Notes: generated by a model from the letters alone, not told the origin. Counted from the stretch's first letter, positions 37,690 to 49,826 are shown. The stretch is 64,000 bases of DNA from Symsagittifera roscoffensis (GCF_963678635.1 NC_087069.1:14232660-14296659), one strand, 5' to 3'. Numbers and translations: made by a program.

Positions 37690-38525
37690 AGTATCGATTC
37701 AATGATTTGGAATCAAATGAGAGATCGAACGATCAATCAGGATCTAGAAAAAAAGTCACGAATATCATATTTGTCAACTTTACACTAGTTTTGTATTAAA
37801 ATGTATTTAAAACAGTCATATAAAAAGATTTTGACCCTAAAATTTATTAAAATCAATCAGTTTCTAAAATTTTGGAATTCGACCTAAGATTGGACAGTCC
37901 AAACTTCGGATCTATTCCTAAGATCATCATTCAGTTGTTCATGGTCACTAACTCATTATTACCCTTATGTCTTAATAACATAACACATAACATAACATAA
38001 CACACGTATCACACTCTACACATTTTTTTCTGACACCCTCTCGCATGCCACCTGAACTCAGCCTATACTTAAGTAATATTTCTTATGCAAGTATACTTGT
38101 ATATTAGTATCAGAGAAGATTACGTGTATCAGCGCGTACAATTCCCGTGGATGCATTCGTCCTCTGTTCGGATCGTACACTGGAAGCGAAAGCTCCTTCA
38201 CTTCTCTTTCCACGAGGAAGTCTCTCAATCTCGTCAGAGACAAGACTAGGTTTTCCGGGTCCAAGTGCCGCTTCTCCGTTGCCCTCGTCACCAAGAAGCA
38301 TAAGTACTTTCCCGGTATCTGTAACGCCGCTGGAGGCAAGGCTGCTACGCCCCATATTCCTGGTCTATGTTTTTATATTCCCTCTAAAAATCTGCTGCTA
38401 ACGCTGTCTTAAAACACATGTCTGCTGTGATTGCTATCGCACATGTTCTACTTGTGAGTATGAAATCGCTGTCTATTAGTATAATGCTACTTGAATATTC
38501 ATTTGGTAAAAATATGACTCAACTA
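37690..38525 (-). mobile_element. LTR-like spacer d
   Basis: Fourth copy of the spacer, with the TATA box near 38370 and the purine-rich tract near 38525-38540. It is the 3' LTR of unit B3 and the 5' LTR of the gag/block A copy to its left. Confidence 0.55.
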
Positions 38526-40375
38526 CCCTCCCCACTCCCCGGACAAAAATATCCATCGACGTCCCCGTCGATCGCTTACCGGATATCAAGTTGTAATTGG
38601 AAGCGGTAATGAGTAGTCGCCCTTCCTGGGCAGCCCAGGAAGGATCTTCTCGTTCGGTTTTCCTGTATTGCATGCTTTCACGATCTACATCTTGAATCGT
38701 GACACTGGACTCCTTTAAGTCCGACGTCATTTCGTTCAACCACTCCCAGACACGCAGATTCGTCAACTCTTGTTCGGAGGATTGCTGTTGCTCGTCGTCG
38801 AATTCTACCTCGGGTTTCGACCGGTCCTCGATCCATTCCTCGTCGTGATCATCGACTATGTCAATGTCCTGTGACACAGTTATGTCTTCTAGACCCACTA
38901 CTTCTTACACTATCTTCTTTAGATCTATCCTGTCCACTACAAAGTCGTCGCCGTAAGGGTTATATTTCTTCTCGGATCTTGTCCTGCCATTCTGTCGAGT
39001 CTGAATCGTGAACGGAAGATCCGGTTCCAAGTTCTTGGGAACCTCCCTTTGTTCAGGGTCTTGGCAGTCCTCCTCTGCGTAGGTTAAGGTTTCTTCATCC
39101 GCTTCAATCACCTCGTTTGGATCCAGGTCCAGTCGTGGACTTGTTCCTTCCTCTACGACTTCATTCCCATCGTTCTTTTCCCTGGTGCCCTTCTCGTTGA
39201 CCTCACAGACAGGGTCCATCATCAAGTAATCCCCATCTTCCATGTCTGCGGGTATACACCAATCTTCTGTCGATGGGTTGTGCGGCTTATTGTTTTCGTA
39301 ATGAACGGCTCGGCCAGTACTCAGTCTATAAAAGCGTCCCCCCTGGTGCACCTCCGTAATCATGAACGGTCCCCTCCACTTTTTTAGGAGCTTTTTTGTT
39401 CCTTCGGTGGTATGACGTTCTGAAATACCCATACGTAGTCCCCTACCGAATAAGCTTTTGCACCAGCTGCTTTTTTGTCAAATCTTTTCCTCTGCCTTGC
39501 CTGTGCCTGCTGAGTATTTCGTCTACATAAGTCTCGTTTAACTCCTGTTGACGTCTTATTACATCCCTTACATAGACCTGTGGTGATGTCTTCTTACCCT
39601 CATACTCTGGGTAGAAGAAAGTCAAGGGCAAAGACTTTTCGTGTCCGGTTAGCATCATGTGTGGACTAACTCCGGTGATGGAATGTTGCGTGCTATTGTA
39701 AGCTCCCATCACCTGTGGAAGATATCTGTCCCAATCGGTCATGTACCTGGAACAATATACCCTCAGCATCGACACTAACGTTCTTTTTTGCCTTTCCACT
39801 AAGCCATTTGTCTGGGGATGGTATGTCGTGGAGTGGGCCTGAGCCACCTGCGAACGTCGCATTAGCTCTTTTGTAAGTTCTCCCACGAAAGCTGTTCCGT
39901 TATCCGATTGAAACGTCATCGGACAACCATGTCTTGCTATCCACGTGTTGATTTGGTGATCGCAAGTCTCTTCTGCTGAGGCAGTTATGCAGGGCACGGC
40001 CTCTGCATTTTTCGTGAAGTGGTCTATCATGACTAAGACTTGATTATAACCACTGTCTGTCATGCATATCTTTTGGTGATCAATCTGTACCACCTCGTTA
40101 AATTCAGTTAACTCGATCGACTGCAAAGGAAATCGCAACTTCCTTGGATCCTCGACCTGTTGGCATGACAGGCATGCTGTTACTCACTTCTCACATGCCT
40201 TTTTCGTTCCAGGCCACTCAAAGCGTTTCAGAATCTTCTGGTATACTTTGTCGATTCCCTGATGGCCCATCTGATCATGTGCCCTGAATAAAAGTTCTGT
40301 TTGATAGCGTTGCGACAACATTATCGCATGGTATTTGTACAGGACTTTGTCCTCTTCTCTTTTCTTGCAAGCCAC
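38476..40375 (-). pseudogene. Ty3/gypsy integrase and tail, unit B3
   Basis: Integrase with zinc region, D,D,E core and GPF module. It shares with B0 and B1 the TGA in the zinc region (40184-40186), the one-base loss near 39405 and the TAA near 38904. Flanked by spacers d and e, it is the best-delimited deletion derivative: about 4.15 kb from LTR to LTR. Confidence 0.8.
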
Positions 40376-40415
40376 GATCCTGTCCTTGTTCTATACTGCC
40401 CACGATCCTGTCCAA

Positions 40416-40985
40416 GTCTCCTATACTGAGCATGGTCTTGGTCGTCTCGTCCAGCTCCCTTCTAGTCTTCTCTAGTTCTTCTGTCGTCCCATTTAGATCT
40501 TGCATAGTCTCGTTCGTTTGAACCTCCTCTTCTACTCTCGCCCTCTTTGGTGGCACAGCTGCTCTCAGTTTTGAACTAGACGAGGCAGCCTCGCTGTTCA
40601 TCTCCTGATGCATCCTCCTCAGTCCAGGCTTAGGCTTGGTGGGCAAAGGCATCTCACCTGGCTGGTAAATCCTTGAACTTCCCAATCCAGGCTCGTTTGC
40701 CAAGTCACTCCCTGAGAGAGCCCTGTTTCTCCACCTCATCACTCTCATGTTCGGGCGGTCTAGTACTCCCCTTTCTCCATATGCTGCAATCAATAAGACT
40801 TCCGTGGGGCGGTCCCCACGGTTATCATGCCCCAAGATGTTTATCAAGGCGGTCAGCAACATGACTACCTCTGAGTCCTCCAGAGCGAAGTCTCGATCCA
40901 TTAGCCTCCAATAGGTCGCATGTACCATCGGTCCTACGTATGCCTCTGCCAGGTCCATCAATTCATCCAAGTTGAAATTATCCAT
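40416..40985 (-). CDS. gag-like N-terminus, copy 4
   Basis: Open 190-codon module fused out of frame to the integrase linker, as in copies 1 and 2. Confidence 0.55.
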
Positions 40986-41005
40986 CTTCTTGCAAGTTTG
41001 ATTTT

Positions 41006-41841
41006 AGTATCGATTCAATGATTTGGAATCAAATGAGAGATCGAACGATCAATCAGGATCTAGAAAAAAGTCACGAATATCATATTTGTCAACTTTACAC
41101 TAGTTTTGTATTAAAATGTATTTAAAACAGTCATATAAAAAGATTTTGATCCTAAAATTTATTAAAATCAATCAGTTTCTAAAATTTTGGTATTCGACCT
41201 AAGATTGGACAGTCCAAACTTCGGATCTATTCCTAAGATCATCATTCAGTTGTTCATGGTCACTAACTCATTCTTACCCTTATGTCTTAATAACATAACA
41301 CATAACATAACATAACACACGTATCACACTCTACACATTTTTTTTCTGACACCCTCTCGCATGCCACCTGAACTCAGCCTATACTTAAGTAATATTTCTT
41401 ATGCAAGTATACTTGTATATTAGTATCAGAGAAGATTACGTGTATCAGCGCGTACAATTCCCGTGGATGCAGTCGTCCTCTGTTCGGATCGTACACTGGA
41501 AGCGAAAGCTCCTTCACTTCTCTTTCCACGAGGAAGTCTCTCAATCTCGTCAGAGACAAGAGTAGGTTTTCCGGGTCCAAGTGCCGCTTCTCCGTTGCAC
41601 TCGTCACCAAGAAGCATAAGTACTTTCCCGGTATCTGTAACGCCGCTGGAGGCAAGGCTGCTACGCCCCATATTCCTGGTCTATGTTTTTATATTCCCTC
41701 TAAAAATCTGCTGCTAACGCTGTCTTAAAACACATGTCTGCTGTGATTGCTATCGCACATGTTCTACTTGTGAGTATGAAATCGCTGTCTATTAGTATAA
41801 TGCTACTTGAATATTCATTTGGTAAAAATATGACTCAACTA
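41006..41841 (-). mobile_element. LTR-like spacer e
   Basis: Fifth copy; TATA box near 41688 and purine-rich tract at about 41841-41856. Confidence 0.55.
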
Positions 41842-43608
41842 CCCTCCCCACTCCCCGGACAAAAATATCCATCGACGTCCGCGTCGATCGATTACCGGAT
41901 ATCAAGTCGAGATTGGAAGCGGGAATGAGTAGTCGCCCTTCCTGGGCAGCCCAGGAAGGATCTTCTCGTTCGGTTTTCCTGTATTGCATGCTTTCACGAT
42001 CTACATCTTGAATCGTGACACTGGTCTCCTTTAAGTCCGACGTCATTTCGTTCAACCACTCCCAGACACGCAGATTCGTCAACTCTTGTTCGTAGGATTG
42101 CTGTTGCTCGTCATCGAATTCTACCTCGGGTTTCGACCGGTCCTCGATCCATTCCTTGTCGTGATCATCGACTATGTCAATGTCCTGTGACACAGTTATG
42201 TCTTCTAGACCTACTACTTCTTCCACTATCGTCTTTAGATCTATCCTGTCCACTTTAAAGTCGTCGCCGTAAGGGTGATATTTCTTCTTGGATCTTGTCC
42301 TGTCATTCTGTCGAGTCTGTATCGTAAACGGAAGATCCGGTTCCAAGTTCTTGGGCACCTCCCTTTGTTCAGGGTCTTGCCAGTCCTCCTCTGCGTAGGT
42401 TAAGGTTTCTTCATCCGCTTCAATCACCTCGTTTGGATCCAGGTCCAGTGGTGAACTTGTTCCTTCCTCTACGACTTCATTCCCATCGTTCTTTTCCCTG
42501 GTGCCCTTCTCGTTGACCTCACAGGTAGGGTCCATCATCAAGTAATCCCCCTCTTCCATGTCTGCAGGTATACACCAATCTTCTGTCGATGGGTTGTGCG
42601 GCTTATTGTTTTCGTAATGAGCGGCTCAGCCAGTACTCAGTCTATAAAAGCGTCCCTCCTGGTGCACCTCCGTAATCATGAACGGCCCCCTCCACTTTTT
42701 TAGGAGCTTTTTCGTTCCTTTCGGTGGTATGACGTTCTGAAATACCCATACGTAGTCCCCTACCGAATAAGCTTTTGCACCAGCTGCTTTTTTGTCAAAT
42801 CTTTTCCTCTGCCTTGCCTGTGCCTGCTGAGTATTTTGTCTACATAAGTCTCGTTTAACTCCTGTTGACGTCTTATTACATCCCTTACATAGACCTGTGG
42901 TGACGTCTTCTTACCCTCATACTCTGGGTAGAAGAAAGTCAAGGGCAAAGACTTCTCGTGTCAGATTAGCATCATGTTTGGACTAACTCCGGTGGTGGAA
43001 TGTTGCGTGCTATTGTAAGCTCCCATCACCTGTGGAAGATATCTGTCCCAATCGGTCATGTACCTGGAACAATATACCCTCAGCATCGACACTAACGTTC
43101 TGTTTTGTCTTTCCACTAAGCCATTTGTCTGGGGATGGTATGTCGTGGAGTGGGCCTGAGCCACCTGCGAACGTCGCATTAGCTCTTTTGTAAGTTCTCC
43201 CACGAAAGCTGTTTCGTTATCCGATTGAAACGTCATCGGACAACCATGTCTTGCTATCCACGTGTTGATTAGGTGATCGCAAGTCCCTTCTGCTGAGGCA
43301 GTTATGCAGGGCACGGCCTCTGCATACTTCGTGAAGTGGTCTATCATGACTAAGACTTGATTATAACAACTGTCTGTCATGCATATCTTTTGGTGATCAA
43401 TCTGTACCACCTCGTTAAATTCAGATAACTCGATCGACTGCAAAGGAAATCGCAACTTCCTTGGATCCTTGACCTGTTGGCATGACAGGCATGCTGTTAT
43501 CCACTTCTCACATGCCTTTTTCATTCCAGGCCACTCAAAGCGTTTGAGAATCCTCTGGTATACTTTGTCGATTCCCTGATGGCCCATCTGATCATGTGAC
43601 CCGAATAA
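41792..43608 (-). pseudogene. Ty3/gypsy integrase and tail, unit B4 (least decayed, 5' truncated)
   Basis: The rightmost integrase copy keeps the Trp codon in the zinc region (43501-43503), lacks the one-base loss (CCTTTCGG at about 42716) and keeps a sense codon where the others have TAA near 42220. It has its own faults: a TGA in the GPF-side region near 42630, an interruption between 42948 and 42961, and a Gly-to-Glu change beside the second catalytic Asp. At 43608 the sequence ends abruptly against the G-tract that begins the Polinton side. It is therefore an older branch than B0, B1 and B3. Confidence 0.8.
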
Positions 43609-43635
43609 AAGTAGTAGTCGATGTTGGAGCTGATC

Positions 43636-44247
43636 AGGGGGGGGGGGACCCTGAAGACCCACATGTATTAAAATAGGGAATAAAGCATCCGGTCTTCAAG
43701 CTATGTATTAAGATTGGGTATAGATTCTACAATGTATTAAGATAGGGAATACCGATGGTAAGGTTTTATGGTTTGTGTGATGGTAAGATAAAGGTAAGAA
43801 AAACAAAAATTTGTTGGTTTTTGTTTATTTTTTCGCAAAGTTTTTGGCGCGCGTTATCTAATTGGGAACAGTTAATTGTTAATTACGTGTAGATTGTAGA
43901 ATAATGGTTATGTTCTTAGTTTTTTGGTGCATGGTAAGTCAATGGTAAGAGTTTTTGTGCAAAAACATGGAATTTTTATCAAAAATTTTTTTTCGAAAAT
44001 AATCAAAACACGATAAGATTTTGTTTAATTTGATCTAATAAAAATTTATTAGATACTTTCACTTTCTACCTATCTGAATCTATTCTGAACCTACAGAGAC
44101 ATCGAAAAAAAATCGAAAATTAAATTACAAAGAAAGTATATAAATCAATGCATCGTATAGTAAACTTACTGCCAAAATTTACATTTTATTATCATGAAAC
44201 CATAATAATATGACATCTTATAAAATTTAATACATCAGAAGAGTTCT
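43636..44247. other. Left non-coding part of Polinton
   Basis: It begins with an 11-G tract and holds three spaced copies of TGTATTAAGATAGGGAATA or close variants (43664, 43704, 43733). The same 19-mer recurs inside the element at 51161 and 54601. A polyadenylation signal for the polymerase lies at 44185-44190 on the minus strand, about 57 bases past the end of its coding sequence. Confidence 0.55.
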
Positions 44248-47200
44248 TATAAGTCCAATGGTTTTGTATGAATTCTATCATCTTGCACTTGTCTTTTAGG
44301 ATAAAAATAACTTAGTCCTTTCTTTGTCTGTTCATATGTAGCAACCATATGATTTATAGTTCTGAATCCTCTATTAGTAGATGTTAAGTTGATAACTTCA
44401 TCGAGTACTCTCCTAAACTTTGCTTAAGAGTCTTCTAGAACCCGCTTATTCAATCTTTTGCTGCTAAATTTGAATTTGTCTGACTTGTTGTCATAGCAGC
44501 AATATGTCTTACTACATAAACAGAGCATTTCTATGCACCTAAATTCTTCTTTGAAAAGTCCCGGCTCCCGCTTATTATGTTTTTATGGATACTACAACAC
44601 GTTCGAGGAAAGAAATTAGATTTTGCATCCGCCTTGAAGGATTTTCTGCAATCACTCTCCCTCATTTTTTCCCAAGCAGCTCTCTTATCTGGTTGGATGC
44701 AATCGTACAAATTTTCTTCTGCAAGTGCCAAGTAAAGTGAGTCTGTATCCATCTCCAACTCTTCAAATTTATTCACATCGCAGAACTTGTCAAAGAAGTT
44801 ATAGTAGAGTTCCAACATTCTCAGTTTTGCATACTGAAGTATGAAAAAACCAACAATGATGGGTTCTCTGTGCTCAATGGTTGACTTCAATAACTCCACC
44901 TCATATAAGTCCTTCTCAACTGTGTTAAGTCTCTTAAACAGTGGTTCATTGATTGCCTTATGAGTTTTTTTATCGTTGAGATATTTTGTGATTGTATGTC
45001 TCGATCTATCCATGATCTGATATCCATAGGAGGAATTGCCCAAGAGCTTCATTGTTTCTGCTACAACTCCTGACAAAGGGTTTTCATCTCCTTCTTTTCT
45101 TGCATCAACCACCGATTGAACAAAATTATTGAAACACTTCCGAGGAGAATATTGAACAAATCGGTAAATTTTGGTGCACTGTAATCCAAGTTCCATATAA
45201 AAGTTGAAGAGAGGAGTTATAACTGTTGCATTCTCCAGCTTGAAACTAGATATCAGCATTCTCTGAGGATGCTTTAACATTTCGTTCTCGATCGCATAGT
45301 TTTTCATGTAATCTCCAATATCATCTCCTCCGACCTCAGTATTTTTGAAAATTGGAGGAAAATTCGCAAATTTCGATTTCAGTTCATCTGGAACAACTAA
45401 GTCACACTGAACGTAACCAAAAAGAGATCCATCTTTTATCTTTGCTAGAAGAGAGTCTGTAGAAAGGGGTCTTTTGTAGGGAAAAAGGGTTCGAACATGA
45501 TTTTTGATCTTGTCATTGGTTTTGAAATTTTGCCACCACTCACACTCCCACATTTCTTCAACTTTGTATCCTTTCTCTTGAATGTATTCTCGTCGGATAT
45601 CATCCATTTCTCTCTTCTTGTTTCCTCGCTCGATATCCTGTTCTGTTAAGGAGGGACGAGCTTCTTGACAGGGACAGAAGTGGTAGTAACATCCCATTGC
45701 TTCGAATACTGTTTTACAGTGATCACAATAACCGTCCGCATTAAAACAGTCAATTTTCTTCTGTTTTCCAGATGTAAAAAAGCTCTCAAATTTACATTCT
45801 GGTCTTGATTCTTGATAGAAAGACATGACCATAATCTCAAAGTTGCGAGTTCGATTATGTCTAGCCTTGAATTTGTGCATATCAGTGTCAAAATCCCATC
45901 TCGTATACAGTCTTGTTGGCATATCTTGACACATTGAATAGGGGTAAAGCTGGCTTGCATCAATTCCAACGATTGATTTACAAACATTTGATGAATTTCT
46001 GATGTATGTTTCATCAACTACAGCTTTTCGAGTGAACACAATCGAAGGCCCCCCGGTCATGTCTTCTCGTATTTTTTCACACAATTCTTTATCAATTTCG
46101 CAAAATGGATAAAACTTGTAATTTGTAGATTTGTGTAGACATATGTTTGCTAGATTTGGAAGTGTGCATCCAAGTTTCAACATATATATCCCCTTGTTAT
46201 GAATAAACTGAATCATGTTTTGCATTGCCTCTAGGGTTGGAACTACATCTTTGTTGTTGTACCACTGCAAAAAGTCTTTGAACACAGTCATTCCGTTTTT
46301 CTGCCAAGTTTGTTGTAAGTAACTGTAATTATCTAGACCAGATGGGGGTACAGTCTTGATTTGAAGCTTTTTCAGCGCTTGCTGTTCATCATCTCCACTC
46401 TTCCTCAGTTTTTCATAATCAGTAAAGTCTTTGTCTAGAGGATTGTTGTTTCTAAGTTTACTGAAAAATGCTTCATATGGGGGCAGTCCTGGAAAATCAG
46501 GTTTGTCAGGGTTGTCAAACCACTCATAAGGAAAGAATCCTTTTGTTTCACTAGCTTTATAAGCTTTGAGAAATGAGTCCAGAGTTGTTGCTCCACCCAG
46601 AAACTTCATAATGTCAAGAAATTGTACATCTCCAAACTTGAAAGATATAAAATCATTTGCTTTTTTGATAACGAATGTTTCTTGCTCTTCATCGCAAATC
46701 AAATAAGGGATTAAGTAGGACTTGATCAAATTTAAGTCATATCTACCACTGTTAAATCCAAAAACAGGTAAAGTTTTTATATATCTCTCCAGATGTTGTT
46801 TCAAATCGATGAGTTGATTTTTCTGAATTCGCAAAAATTGTGTTGACATATCTGCTTCTTCCGAATCTTCAATGCATTCGTCTTCGTACTCGAATTTGTT
46901 ACTTGAATAATTTTTACCACGTTCGTTTAGCTGATCAAAGATCTTCTTCATTCTTTCATTGACAGCTACTTCAATATCTTGAAATTTTGTTCTCATCTCC
47001 AGCTTACTTTTCTCAGCCAACAGCTCGAGTTTGCTTACAAAATCAATAATCAAGTTCTGTGGATCCTTGGTGTACCAAAAGATGAGTTCATCAATCAGAC
47101 TTGATGATATAGAGACTGAAATGGGGACATGTTTTCCAAACCAGGTAGTAGTCTGCGTCTCTTTTAGTTCCTCTGTAGGAACACAAATCGATTCAAAATC

Positions 47201-48586
47201 GAAAATTGCTAGGTTATTAAAAAGTTTGTTATATTCAGAAACTGGAAGATTGAATCCTTCTAGTTTTTCAAACAAGTTTTCGCGAAGCTCATAGACGTTC
47301 TTTGGGTAAATATGTTTCACTCGGTCCTTGCTTCTCAGAAGATGTTTGTTGAAATTGTCGGATTTATTAAAAAAAGTGTCACAACTAGGACACCGGAAAC
47401 ACTTGAAGAAAGAATCAATATCATTTGTATGAATGATATGATTGTTAAATCTCAGTAGCTTAACTGTTTCATCGAATCTTCCGATACTTCGTCGAGCTAG
47501 ATCTCCTACATATTCTCCATCTTGGATATCGAAATCGTATATAAAAATGTTTCTTTGCACAATTTCCTCGACAACAGGTAAGTCTTCTACAGAACCTCCA
47601 CGAAAACTTTTAGGATCATAACCAGATTTTGATATAAAATCTGTAAATAATCTAGAAGTGTGAGAGTCGAGATCTCTGTTTCCGTTCATGTACATTGCCA
47701 ATGCGCGGAAAAGACACAAATAATCTTTGTAAGGTTCCTTGTCCTTGTTAGATAAAAGACAGTTAACAGAATGGTTTTTCAGTAGAGGTTCGGGTAAGAC
47801 AGAGTCCGGACATCCCATGGGGATGTTTTTCAGCAAAGCAGCGAAAATTGAGACGTTAGTAATTAACTTGAATCTCCATTTTGTGTTTTGACGTTCTTGG
47901 GTACATTGCTCCACAATATCAAATTTTTCTACTTTTCCTTGGATTGTTATCAAATCCGCTTTCGTACAAAGTAAGTGGGATTTTTCAAACAGAGTATTGT
48001 TTTCATGAGCGTAGAAATAACGATATTCACCAGTCTCAATATTTCGAAGAACAAAACCCAGAGCAATATTGATTTTGGCTGCAGAATCCAGCTGGTTGAA
48101 GACTTCTTCAAGTTTCTCGTTAATCATTTTAGTATCTAACTTGGACATTTGAAAGTTAAATACCTTATGTCTCCCATTTTCCATCTCCGTATCCACCAGA
48201 AAATGTTGACAAGCACTAAGTTCCTCCTTTAGTTTTTCACCATCTTCCCCTTCTTCCTCCACAATCTTGTTCAAGTCGGCTACCGTATCACTGGGTTTCC
48301 GTTGTTTTGCTCCATGTTCCTTTCTCCGATATTGTTGGAGAGAGTAGTAACTGGGGAACTCTTGTTCACAAGAAGAACAAACCGTCGACTGCTTCGAACT
48401 TGGTTGAGCATGCTTCTTAGCCATATGATAGCTCATTTCTTGTTGATTATAAGTAAAATACTTACAATCAGGGCAAGAAATAACTCCTTTAGAACAATTT
48501 TTCCGGTGTCGAGCTGTGTTTTGACGAGTATACATATTTCCACAGTCTCCAAACTTTACTTTCTCGTTTCAGTTAAGGGCAGGCAT
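44248..48586 (-). pseudogene. Polinton protein-primed DNA polymerase B
   Basis: Family-B polymerase that copies the element by protein priming. An uninterrupted 1,334-codon frame runs from 48535 to 44531. In it are C2H2-type fingers (CPDC about 21, CSSC about 53, CPSC about 382), the 3'-5' exonuclease (DFE about 446-448; GFNSGRYDLN about 590) and palm motifs A (DASQLYP about 858), B (LLGNSSYG about 1162) and C (DTDS about 1264). It is damaged at both ends. A TGA at 48569-48571 lies five codons after a likely original ATG at 48586. Near 44570 a frameshift detaches the Cys-rich C-terminal part, which continues in another frame to 44247 with a further TAA near 44423. A TATA box lies at 48760-48767 on the same strand. 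Identification is firm; activity is unlikely. Confidence 0.9.
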
Positions 48587-48759
48587 TATCTAAAAAAATT
48601 GGGACTTTTGAAATGTTCCAAATTTAAAAACTTAAAGTACCAATTGAATGAAAATACTTACTTTTGGTGAAGTAACGAAATGTAAAATTTGAAGTAAAAT
48701 TCAATTGACTGTTCCTGATTGATAAACAAAATGAATGATTTAACCCAATAAAATAAGTG

Positions 48760-48767
48760 TATTTATA
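48760..48767 (-). promoter_or_regulatory. TATA box of the polymerase gene
   Basis: TATAAATA on the minus strand, about 175 bases upstream of the likely original ATG and directly downstream of the CRE/CArG repeat array. Confidence 0.55.
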
Positions 48768-48773
48768 CTATCA

Positions 48774-48995
48774 ATGACGCCTACGCAATAATCCTTTTAC
48801 GGTAATGACGTCATTCTTTGAATAGAAGTGACGTCACCGCCAACGCAATTTTCCTTTTATGGTAATGACGTCATTCTATTTTTAGAAGTGACGTCACCAA
48901 CCACGCAATGTTCCTTTTATGATAATGACGTTATTCTAGAAATAGAAATGACGTCAACACCCACGCAATTTTCCTTTTATGGTTATGACGTCATT
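48774..48995. promoter_or_regulatory. 60-bp repeat array of CRE and CArG boxes
   Basis: Four exact-period 60-bp units. TGACGTCA, the palindromic CREB/ATF consensus, occurs at 48806, 48829, 48866, 48889, 48949 and 48986; TGACGTTA is at 48926. Each unit also has ACGCAAT followed by a CArG-like box; CCTTTTATGG (48853 and 48973) fits the SRF consensus CC(A/T)6GG. The array sits between the polymerase gene (minus) and the gene at 49094 (plus), so it probably serves both. Factor identities are inferred from consensus only. Confidence 0.75.
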
Positions 48996-49093
48996 CCTAT
49001 GAAAGATCTAGAATTTTCCAGAAAAATTTTCAACCAATCAGAACTAAGCAGTTCCTAGACATAACTTTGGATCCAAAATATTCATTTTTGAAG

Positions 49094-49680
49094 AATGTCA
49101 ATCAAAAAGCATTTGAACTTCCTCAAATTACTCTACAAGAAAAAAGAAAATATTCTGTATGATTTCCTTATTGATGAAATAGATGTAGATTCTTACTTTT
49201 TTCACAATTTTTAAGTTGTCAGTTGTCCAAAATAGTGTTCTCCGACTAAGTGAAGGTCTCTTTAGAGAAACTTACTCGATCAAAGAGTTTACTTTTGATT
49301 CACATATTGCGTATCAAAGCTATAAACTTACAGCTGAGTTACACTTGACTAGAAAAGAAATTTTATTTATTTTAGAAAATTTGAATTTAATAAAAAAAAC
49401 GTACGATAATATTTCAAAGACTCTTTTTATTCCATATCCAACTCCCAAATTTGTTAAAACTCACCAGCAAAGTTCTTTATTCCTCCATTTTTTTAAGGAC
49501 TTTCAAAGTTCAAAATCTTGCATGATCAGGTTTGGTATCAGATTTCCAGAGATTTGCTTTGAAAAATTCATCAACTTTGAGTTATCATCTCAAATCTACA
49601 TCAAAATTAAAGATCTTGAATATCTGCTGAAAAATCAGCAATTTCTCATCTATTATATACAAAAAATTCAGTTAACTTGA
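49094..49680 (+). pseudogene. Polinton unassigned gene, frameshifted
   Basis: The ATG at 49094 opens 39 codons rich in Lys and Leu and stops at a TAA inside a T run (about 49210). An open frame of about 154 codons without its own ATG starts one frame over at the same spot and runs to 49680. The simplest reading is one gene of about 195 codons with a single-base change in the T run, or a sequencing error there. I do not recognise the protein: it is hydrophilic, Phe- and Ile-rich, with an RKEILFILENLNLI helix. It lies divergent from the polymerase across the CRE array and overlaps the next gene. Confidence 0.5.
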
Positions 49681-49826
49681 TGAGAAGACTTGCAGAGATC
49701 CTACTTTCATTAATTTTTCTTCTTTTGTTACTTATATCGGCAATATTTCTTATTTTTACAGCAAACAAGTTTTGGTCATTTATTTTTGCGATTGCTTTTG
49801 TGTATGTTTTTACTTATTTGGAATAA
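49680..49826 (+). CDS. Small two-TM membrane protein
   Basis: A 48-residue frame with an ATG overlapping the stop of the preceding frame (TGATG), an arrangement that suggests a shared transcript. After a short MRRLAE head it is almost entirely hydrophobic: LLSLIFLLLLLISAIFLIF, then after ANKFW a second segment FIFAIAFVYVF. Two membrane spans or a hairpin are likely. There is no known match; short virus-encoded membrane proteins of this type occur in many DNA viruses. Confidence 0.5.
   Translation: MRRLAEILLSLIFLLLLLISAIFLIFTANKFWSFIFAIAFVYVFTYLE

Larger units (their letters stand above)
20741..43608 (-). mobile_element. Decayed Ty3/gypsy-type LTR-retroelement array
   Basis: Nearly 23 kb of repeated modules, transcribed right to left. 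Module B is gag-like N-terminus + integrase + LTR-like spacer, with a period of 3,315-3,318 bp. Module A (about 2.7 kb) follows the gag-like N-terminus in other copies. Order on the plus strand: A1 (20741-23361), A2 (23362-26166) with gag and LTR a, B0 with LTR b, B1 with LTR c, a B remnant to about 34300, A3 (34314-37099) with gag and LTR d, B3 with LTR e, and B4 ending at 43608. No reverse transcriptase or RNase H is present anywhere. Integrase motifs place it in Ty3/gypsy (Metaviridae). It could be a true head-to-tail array or partly an assembly collapse or expansion. Confidence 0.8.

Noticed and set aside
43664-43751. Polinton terminal inverted repeat
   Set aside because: No inverted partner can be found because the right end is missing; the words are direct, not inverted, repeats.
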